Positions 58,130 through 64,000 of a stretch of DNA of 64,000 nucleotides are shown here, one piece after another (within the stretch, counting starts at the first letter, position 1; each line of letters opens with the position of its first letter). The translations under genes were made by a program, and so were the position numbers. Source of the DNA: Escherichia coli DSM 30083 = JCM 1649 = ATCC 11775 (GTDB lineage: Bacteria; Pseudomonadota; Gammaproteobacteria; Enterobacterales; Enterobacteriaceae); the NCBI RefSeq assembly GCF_003697165.2, contig NZ_CP033092.2:62001-126000 (forward strand). The letters are read 5' to 3'. The notes beneath the pieces were generated by a model, which saw nothing but the letters and a program-made list of their open reading frames with translations, was not told the origin of the DNA and did not search any database.

Positions 58130-59521
58130 ATGACAACCGAAACGCGTTCCCTCTATAGTCAACTTCCGGCTATTGATCGCTTATTGCGCGATAGCTCCTT
58201 CCTTTCTTTGCGTGATACTTATGGTCACACCCGCGTGGTGGAATTGCTGCGTCAGATGCTTGACGAAGCGCGAGAAGTGATTCGTGACAGCCAGACGCTG
58301 CCCGCGTGGTGTGAAAACTGGGCGCAAGAAGTCGATGCCCGGTTGACGAAAGAGGCGCAAAGCGCGCTGCGTCCGGTGATCAACCTGACGGGAACCGTGC
58401 TGCATACCAACCTTGGGCGAGCTTTACAGGCGGAAGCCGCGGTGGAAGCCGTTACGAAGGCTATGCGTTCGCCAGTGACCCTCGAGTACGATCTGGACGA
58501 CGCCGGACGCGGACATCGCGATCGGGCGCTGGCGCAGCTGCTGTGCCGTATTACGGGGGCGGAAGATGCCTGTATTGTTAATAACAATGCGGCGGCGGTG
58601 TTATTGATGTTGGCGGCCACTGCCAGCGGGAAAGAGGTGGTGGTTTCTCGCGGCGAACTGGTGGAGATTGGCGGCGCGTTTCGTATTCCTGATGTCATGC
58701 GTCAGGCAGGCTGCACCCTACACGAAGTGGGGACCACCAACCGCACGCACGCTAATGATTATCGCCAGGCGGTGAATGAAAATACCGCGCTGTTGATGAA
58801 AGTACATACCAGTAACTACAGCATTCAGGGATTCACCAAAGCGATAGATGAAGCGGAACTGGTGGCGCTCGGCAAAGAGCTGGATGTCCCCGTAGTGACT
58901 GATTTAGGCAGTGGCTCGCTGGTCGATCTTAGCCAGTACGGTTTGCCGAAAGAGCCAATGCCGCAGGAGTTGATTGCGGCGGGCGTCAGTCTGGTGAGCT
59001 TCTCCGGCGACAAGTTGTTAGGCGGGCCGCAGGCAGGAATTATTGTTGGTAAAAAAGAGATGATCGCCCGACTGCAAAGCCACCCGCTGAAGCGTGCATT
59101 ACGCGCGGATAAAATGACCCTTGCGGCGCTGGAAGCCACGTTGCGTCTTTATTTACACTCTGAAGCGCTGAGTGAAAAATTACCGACCCTGCGCCTGCTT
59201 ACCCGCAGCGCAGAGGTCATTCAAATCCAGGCACAACGTTTACAGGCTCCCCTTGCCGCACATTACGGCGCGGAGTTTGCGGTACAGGTTATGCCATGTC
59301 TTTCGCAGATTGGCAGTGGTTCGCTGCCGGTTGATCGCCTGCCGAGCGCGGCATTAACGTTTACACCCCATGATGGACGCGGTAGCCACCTTGAGTCATT
59401 AGCCGCCCGCTGGCGTGAATTGCCAGTGCCGGTGATTGGTCGTATTTATGACGGACGATTGTGGCTGGATTTACGCTGCCTTGAAGATGAGCAACGGTTT
59501 TTGGAGATGTTGTTGAAATGA
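58130..59521 (+). CDS. selA: L-seryl-tRNA(Sec) selenium transferase
   Basis: Converts seryl-tRNA(Sec) to selenocysteinyl-tRNA(Sec) with selenophosphate. It is a 463-residue decameric PLP enzyme; the PLP lysine is in SFSGDKLLGGPQAGI (about 295). The N-terminal domain that binds tRNA begins MTTETRSLYSQLPAIDRLLR. The stop overlaps the selB start in an ATGA junction. Confidence 0.98.
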   Translation: MTTETRSLYSQLPAIDRLLRDSSFLSLRDTYGHTRVVELLRQMLDEAREVIRDSQTLPAWCENWAQEVDARLTKEAQSALRPVINLTGTVLHTNLGRALQAEAAVEAVTKAMRSPVTLEYDLDDAGRGHRDRALAQLLCRITGAEDACIVNNNAAAVLLMLAATASGKEVVVSRGELVEIGGAFRIPDVMRQAGCTLHEVGTTNRTHANDYRQAVNENTALLMKVHTSNYSIQGFTKAIDEAELVALGKELDVPVVTDLGSGSLVDLSQYGLPKEPMPQELIAAGVSLVSFSGDKLLGGPQAGIIVGKKEMIARLQSHPLKRALRADKMTLAALEATLRLYLHSEALSEKLPTLRLLTRSAEVIQIQAQRLQAPLAAHYGAEFAVQVMPCLSQIGSGSLPVDRLPSAALTFTPHDGRGSHLESLAARWRELPVPVIGRIYDGRLWLDLRCLEDEQRFLEMLLK

Positions 59522-61362
59522 TTATTGCGACTGCCGGACACGTTGACCACGGCAAAACAACCTTGTTGCAGGCGATTACGGGCGTAAATGCCGACCGTCT
59601 GCCGGAAGAAAAAAAGCGCGGCATGACCATCGATCTCGGCTATGCCTACTGGCCGCAGCCGGATGGTCGCGTGCCTGGTTTTATCGACGTACCCGGTCAT
59701 GAAAAGTTTCTTTCCAACATGCTGGCGGGCGTTGGTGGTATTGATCACGCGCTGTTGGTGGTGGCGTGCGATGACGGCGTGATGGCACAGACCCGTGAGC
59801 ATCTGGCGATTTTGCAGCTGACCGGTAACCCGATGCTGACAGTGGCGCTGACCAAAGCCGATCGCGTGGACGAAGCGCGTGTTGATGAGGTTGAACGCCA
59901 GGTAAAGGAGGTGCTGCGGGAATACGGTTTTGCTGAGGCAAAACTGTTTATCACCGCAGCAACCGAAGGTCGGGGAATTGATGCCCTGCGCGAGCATCTG
60001 CTTCAGTTACCAGAACGTGAACACGCCAGCCAACATAGTTTCCGCCTCGCGATCGACCGTGCATTTACCGTAAAAGGTGCCGGGCTGGTCGTCACCGGTA
60101 CGGCGTTAAGCGGGGAAGTGAAGGTAGGCGATTCACTATGGCTGACTGGTGTAAATAAACCGATGCGCGTGCGTGCGCTACATGCGCAAAATCAGCCAAC
60201 AGAAACTGCCCATGCCGGGCAGCGTATCGCGCTTAACATCGCGGGTGATGCGGAAAAAGAGCAGATTAACCGTGGCGACTGGCTGCTTGCCGATGTGCCG
60301 CCGGAGCCGTTCACACGGGTGATTGTCGAGCTTCAAACCCATACACCGCTGACCCAGTGGCAGCCGCTGCATATTCACCACGCCGCCAGCCACGTTACGG
60401 GACGCGTTTCGCTGCTGGAAGATAACCTTGCCGAGCTGGTGTTCGACACGCCGCTGTGGCTGGCGGATAACGATCGCTTAGTGCTGCGCGATATCTCGGC
60501 CCGCAACACGCTGGCGGGGGCGCGTGTGGTGATGCTTAACCCGCCGCGCCGCGGTAAGCGTAAGCCGGAATATCTGCAATGGCTGGCGTCTCTTGCACGG
60601 GCGCAGAGCGATGCCGATGCGTTATCTGTTCATCTGGAACGCGGCGCGGTTAACCTTGCGGATTTCGCCTGGGCACGGCAGCTCAACGGCGAAGGGATGC
60701 GCGAACTGCTGCAACAGCCTGGTTATATTCAGGCTGGTTACAGCTTGTTGAATGCGCCAGTTGCCGCCCGCTGGCAGCGGAAAATTCTCGACACATTAGC
60801 GACTTATCATGAGCAACATCGCGATGAACCTGGTCCTGGGCGCGAACGTCTGCGACGTATGGCGTTGCCAATGGAAGATGACGCGCTGGTACTGTTGCTG
60901 ATTGAAAAGATGCGCGAAAGCGGCGACATCCACAGCCATCACGGCTGGCTGCATCTGCCGGATCATAAAGCGGGCTTCAGCGAAGAGCAGCAGGCCATCT
61001 GGCAAAAAGCAGAGCCGCTGTTTGGTGACGAGCCATGGTGGGTGCGTGACCTGGCAAAAGAGACGGGAACCGACGAGCAGGCAATGCGCCTGACGCTACG
61101 CCAGGCGGCGCAACAGGGGATAATTACTGCGATCGTCAAAGATCGTTATTACCGTAACGATCGGATTGTCGAATTTGCCAATATGATCCGCGATCTCGAT
61201 CAGGAATGCGGTTCAACCTGCGCGGCGGATTTCCGCGATCGCTTAGGCGTAGGCCGCAAGCTGGCAATTCAGATTCTGGAATATTTTGACCGTATTGGCT
61301 TTACGCGTCGTCGTGGAAATGATCATTTATTGCGCGACGCATTATTATTTCCGGAAAAATAA
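59518..61362 (+). CDS. selB: selenocysteine-specific elongation factor
   Basis: Brings selenocysteinyl-tRNA to UGA codons that have a SECIS hairpin. It is 614 residues. The EF-Tu-like GTPase (1-170) has G1 GHVDHGKTTL (7-16), G3 DVPGHEKF and G4 TKAD; beta-barrel domains follow to about 370. The C-terminal part is four winged helices that bind the SECIS RNA, ending FDRIGFTRRRGNDHLLRDAL. It is coupled to selA by a four-base overlap and is followed by a terminator at 61424. Confidence 0.98.
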   Translation: MIIATAGHVDHGKTTLLQAITGVNADRLPEEKKRGMTIDLGYAYWPQPDGRVPGFIDVPGHEKFLSNMLAGVGGIDHALLVVACDDGVMAQTREHLAILQLTGNPMLTVALTKADRVDEARVDEVERQVKEVLREYGFAEAKLFITAATEGRGIDALREHLLQLPEREHASQHSFRLAIDRAFTVKGAGLVVTGTALSGEVKVGDSLWLTGVNKPMRVRALHAQNQPTETAHAGQRIALNIAGDAEKEQINRGDWLLADVPPEPFTRVIVELQTHTPLTQWQPLHIHHAASHVTGRVSLLEDNLAELVFDTPLWLADNDRLVLRDISARNTLAGARVVMLNPPRRGKRKPEYLQWLASLARAQSDADALSVHLERGAVNLADFAWARQLNGEGMRELLQQPGYIQAGYSLLNAPVAARWQRKILDTLATYHEQHRDEPGPGRERLRRMALPMEDDALVLLLIEKMRESGDIHSHHGWLHLPDHKAGFSEEQQAIWQKAEPLFGDEPWWVRDLAKETGTDEQAMRLTLRQAAQQGIITAIVKDRYYRNDRIVEFANMIRDLDQECGSTCAADFRDRLGVGRKLAIQILEYFDRIGFTRRRGNDHLLRDALLFPEK

Positions 61363-61423
61363 GGAAATGATTAATTCATAATAAATATGAATTAATACAA
61401 AATTTCTTATTAATGTTAAGAAG

Positions 61424-61458
61424 GCACGTTATTTGATGAATGTAACGTGCTTTTTATT
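61424..61458 (+). terminator. intrinsic terminator after selB
   Basis: GCACGTTA and TAACGTGC form an 8-bp perfect stem with an 11-base loop, followed by TTTTTATT, about 60 bases past the selB stop. Confidence 0.88.
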
Positions 61459-61552
61459 AAAAATATTTTAATAAACGGTAATGTTGATCATATTTTCAAA
61501 TGAAAATCCTCAGTAAGCTGCCCGCCCTTTTTTACACTTTCAGGAGTGTGTT

Positions 61553-62704
61553 ATGGCAGCTTCAACCTTTTTTATTCCTTCCGTGAATGTTATTGGTGCT
61601 GATTCATTGAATGATGCAATGAATATGATGGCAGATTATGGATTTACCCGTACCTTAATTGTCACCGACAATATGTTAACGAAATTGGGTATGGCGGGTG
61701 ATGTGCAAAAAGCACTGGAAGAACGCAATATTTTTAGCGTTATTTATGATGGCACCCAACCTAACCCCACCACGGAAAACGTCGCCGCAGGTTTGAAATT
61801 ACTTAAAGAAAATAATTGCGATAGCGTGATTTCTTTAGGCGGTGGTTCTCCACACGACTGCGCAAAAGGTATTGCGCTGGTTGCAGCCAACGGCGGTGAC
61901 ATCCGCGATTATGAAGGCGTTGACCGCTCTGCAAAACCGCAGCTGCCGATGATCGCCATCAACACCACGGCGGGTACGGCCTCTGAAATGACCCGTTTCT
62001 GCATCATCACTGACGAAGCGCGTCACATCAAAATGGCGATTGTGGATAAACATGTAACTCCGCTGCTTTCTGTCAATGACTCCTCTCTGATGATTGGTAT
62101 GCCGAAGTCACTGACCGCCGCAACGGGTATGGATGCCTTAACGCACGCTATCGAAGCGTATGTTTCTATTGCCGCCACGCCGATCACTGACGCTTGTGCA
62201 CTGAAAGCCGTGACCATGATTGCCGAAAACCTGCCGTTAGCCGTTGAAGATGGCAGTAATGCGAAAGCGCGTGAAGCAATGGCTTATGCCCAGTTCCTCG
62301 CCGGTATGGCGTTCAATAATGCTTCTCTGGGTTATGTTCATGCGATGGCGCACCAGCTGGGCGGTTTCTACAACCTGCCACACGGTGTATGTAACGCCGT
62401 TTTGCTGCCGCATGTTCAGGTATTCAACAGCAAAGTCGCCGCTGCACGTCTGCGTGATTGTGCCGCTGCAATGGGCGTGAACGTGACAGGTAAAAACGAC
62501 GCGGAAGGTGCTGAAGCCTGCATTAACGCCATCCGTGAACTGGCGAAGAAAGTGGATATCCCGGCAGGCCTACGCGACCTGAACGTGAAAGAAGAAGATT
62601 TCGCGGTTCTGGCGACTAATGCCCTGAAAGATGCCTGCGGCTTTACTAACCCGATTCAGGCAACTCACGAAGAAATTGTGGCGATTTATCGCGCAGCGAT
62701 GTAA
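61553..62704 (+). CDS. yiaY: iron-containing alcohol dehydrogenase YiaY
   Basis: A 383-residue group III (Fe2+) alcohol dehydrogenase resembling L-threonine dehydrogenase-type and propanediol oxidoreductases. The NAD site is ISLGGGSPHDCAKG (about 94-107); the metal ligands are His residues in HAIEAY, HAMAHQLGG and LPHGVCN. It starts MAASTFFIPSVNV after an AGGAGTG ribosome site. The physiological substrate is uncertain. It is followed by a terminator at 62720 and the Fic gene. Confidence 0.95.
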   Translation: MAASTFFIPSVNVIGADSLNDAMNMMADYGFTRTLIVTDNMLTKLGMAGDVQKALEERNIFSVIYDGTQPNPTTENVAAGLKLLKENNCDSVISLGGGSPHDCAKGIALVAANGGDIRDYEGVDRSAKPQLPMIAINTTAGTASEMTRFCIITDEARHIKMAIVDKHVTPLLSVNDSSLMIGMPKSLTAATGMDALTHAIEAYVSIAATPITDACALKAVTMIAENLPLAVEDGSNAKAREAMAYAQFLAGMAFNNASLGYVHAMAHQLGGFYNLPHGVCNAVLLPHVQVFNSKVAAARLRDCAAAMGVNVTGKNDAEGAEACINAIRELAKKVDIPAGLRDLNVKEEDFAVLATNALKDACGFTNPIQATHEEIVAIYRAAM

Positions 62705-62719
62705 TCATCATTCCCACAA

Positions 62720-62746
62720 CGGCTGGCGAGTTGTCAGCCGCTTTTT
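62720..62746 (+). terminator. intrinsic terminator after yiaY
   Basis: CGGCTG and CAGCCG form a 6-bp stem with a 9-base loop, followed by CTTTTT, 16 bases past the yiaY stop. It separates yiaY from the fic-type gene. Confidence 0.82.
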
Positions 62747-62747
62747 C

Positions 62748-62781
62748 AACTATCTCAAAACTTGCTTTTTTTGAGATAGTT
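62748..62781. promoter_or_regulatory. palindrome 1 of a candidate operator pair upstream of the Fic gene
   Basis: AACTATCTCAAAA and TTTTGAGATAGTT are perfect 13-base arms with an 8-base middle. The inner motif TATCTCAA-N12-TTGAGATA recurs in identical form at 62801-62828. The right arm overlaps the -35 hexamer of the candidate fic promoter, so a bound protein would block RNA polymerase. Confidence 0.78.
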
Positions 62782-62799
62782 TCTCTTTCCTGCTATACA
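62771..62799 (+). promoter_or_regulatory. candidate promoter of the Fic gene
   Basis: TTGAGA (62771-62776), a 17-base spacer and TATACA (62794-62799). The predicted start is near 62806, inside palindrome 2 and about 28 bases before the ATG. Both palindromes cover this promoter. Confidence 0.72.
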
Positions 62800-62800
62800 C

Positions 62801-62828
62801 TATCTCAATATTGCGCTTTTTTGAGATA
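62801..62828. promoter_or_regulatory. palindrome 2 of the candidate operator pair
   Basis: TATCTCAA (62801-62808), 12 bases, TTGAGATA (62821-62828). It has the same arms and spacing as palindrome 1, exactly 50 bases downstream (about five helical turns), and ends five bases before the Fic ATG, over the expected transcription start and ribosome site. Confidence 0.75.
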
Positions 62829-62833
62829 AGCAC

Positions 62834-64000
62834 ATGGCTATCAAATCACCTCCCGGACTTATTCCTTTATCACACTTATCGGGTGAGGAACTCCTGGCCC
62901 ACCTGCGCTTTAACCGGGTTACCGATGAAAAAGGACGTTATCTGCCTTTTGATGAGTTGCAGTACCGCATCAAAAAAGGAGAAAACGTCGATGTGGCGTG
63001 GACGCTTACCCGTCTGGCGCGCAACGCGGCGATCCAACGAATTAATTATTGCAATGAAGCGGGTGAACAGGCCGGATTCAACATTACCCCGGTGATTGCA
63101 GAAGCGTGCGAGCTTGTCGACAAACGTGCTACCGCGCTGGCGCTGAAAGATCAGACTGAACGGTTACGCGGGGCCGGAGCCGAGTTAAGCCAGTTACGCC
63201 TGGAAGAGCCGATCACCAGCTCCCAGCTGGAAGGTGCGAATACTACAACGCTGGTGGCGAGAAAAATGCTGGAAACAGGGCGGTCGCCACGCACTGAAGA
63301 CGAGCATATGATTGCGGGAAATGCCCGGCTGATGGCGGAAATTCCGCACTTACTCGCAGAACCGCTGACACCTGCGCTTATTCGCCAGTTACATGCCATT
63401 GGTATGGGTGGAATCAATGACGCGAAATATCGTCCGGGAGAATTTCGTGAAACAGATGATGTTGTGATCGCCGACTATGATGGCAATATAGTGCATCAAC
63501 CGTCCGCTGCGGCATTGTTACCGGAACGGCTGGAAAAAGTTTGCCAGTGGTTAAACAGCCATGAAGGGTATATTCATCCGTTGGTCCGTGCCTGCATTCT
63601 GCATTTTATGCTGGCCCATGAACATCCATTTCGCGATGGCAACGGGCGCACCAGTCGGGCGCTGTTTTACTGGTATATGCTGAAATCGGGCTACGATGTC
63701 TTTAAATATATTTCCATCAGCAGTTTGCTTCATGCTGCACCGGTCAAATATGCCGCCAGCTACCAGTACACTGAATCAGATGGTATGGATCTGACTTATT
63801 TCCTTGAATATCAGGCGGGTGTCATTAAACGTGCTCTGCAAAACTGGCAGCAGCATATCGATGAAATTACACAACGAAGCGCAAAACTCGATAGTGTGCT
63901 GTTTAGCTCTGGTGTGCTTAAACGCCTGAATCCGCGCCAGGTAACGCTCCTGAATGTGATGCTCGCCAATCCGGGGAAAGAGTACACAGTTGCTGAAATT
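62834..64000 (+). CDS. Fic domain protein (probable AMP transferase), 3' end beyond window
   Basis: The frame is open from ATG 62834 to the right edge (389 codons, no stop). The Fic motif HPFRDGNGRTSR is at residues 264-275, complete with the catalytic His and the anion-binding loop, so it should be an active nucleotidyl (usually AMP) transferase. The inhibitory motif SSQLEG (129-134) fits (S/T)xxxE(G/N) N-terminal to the core: a class II, self-inhibited Fic. Before it lies a Fic_N-type helical domain. From about 365 (LNPRQVTLLNVMLANPGKEY) a winged-helix domain seems to begin, so it may bind DNA, perhaps its own palindromes. Target unknown. No class I antitoxin gene precedes it. Confidence 0.88.
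   Translation, partial: MAIKSPPGLIPLSHLSGEELLAHLRFNRVTDEKGRYLPFDELQYRIKKGENVDVAWTLTRLARNAAIQRINYCNEAGEQAGFNITPVIAEACELVDKRATALALKDQTERLRGAGAELSQLRLEEPITSSQLEGANTTTLVARKMLETGRSPRTEDEHMIAGNARLMAEIPHLLAEPLTPALIRQLHAIGMGGINDAKYRPGEFRETDDVVIADYDGNIVHQPSAAALLPERLEKVCQWLNSHEGYIHPLVRACILHFMLAHEHPFRDGNGRTSRALFYWYMLKSGYDVFKYISISSLLHAAPVKYAASYQYTESDGMDLTYFLEYQAGVIKRALQNWQQHIDEITQRSAKLDSVLFSSGVLKRLNPRQVTLLNVMLANPGKEYTVAEI

Noticed and set aside
62811..63095. 94-codon frame at the start of the Fic gene as a possible class I Fic antitoxin
   Set aside because: It overlaps the Fic coding region in another frame, has no ribosome site and no antitoxin motif. The inhibitory motif is inside the Fic protein itself.

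Overview
The window is enterobacterial chromosome and almost certainly Escherichia coli outside the K-12 lineage. Gene order and proteins match the E. coli spoT-to-selB region, written here in the reverse of the usual map orientation. Four things separate it from the K-12 laboratory strain as I remember it: an intact rph (K-12 MG1655/W3110 carry a frameshift), an R1-type LPS outer-core cassette with waaL in the waaQ operon, a large trimeric autotransporter adhesin gene between lldP and yibL, and no rhsA element between yibH and yibF. A Fic-domain gene also follows yiaY. All identifications come from reading the sequence and from memory of the families; no database search was run.

Region 1 (1-14.5 kb) is housekeeping: trmH (partial), spoT, rpoZ and gmk (stringent response, RNA polymerase omega, GMP synthesis); ligB; yicG; the SOS gene dinD with its LexA box; yicC; rph-pyrE with its attenuator; slmA; dut-coaBC; radC-rpmB-rpmG-mutM; then coaD-waaA on the opposite strand.

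Region 2 (14.9-32.5 kb) is LPS core synthesis. waaA makes the Kdo stem. An RfaH-dependent operon with an ops/JUMPStart leader encodes waaQ, G, P, O, T, Y, W, V and L, and is AT-rich from waaO onward. A convergent operon (hldD-waaF-waaC) supplies and adds the heptoses. kbl-tdh (threonine catabolism) and waaH (core modification) follow.

Region 3 (32.5-44 kb) holds yibQ-envC-gpmI (one operon), yibN-grxC-secB-gpsA-cysE, trmL, and the lactate operon lldPRD with recognisable LldR and ArcA sites.

Region 4 (44-51 kb) is accessory: a 1583-residue trimeric autotransporter (EhaG/UpaG/SadA type) preceded by a SadB-like lipoprotein gene that is split by an in-frame TAA codon. yibL and yibT follow.

Region 5 (51-64 kb) holds mtlA-mtlD-mtlR with five CRP-like sites, yibI-yibH, yibF-selA-selB (selenocysteine synthesis and decoding), yiaY, and a Fic protein gene running off the right edge. 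The Fic promoter is bracketed by two identical-spacing palindromes that look like autoregulatory operators. I consider this the least explained element of the window.
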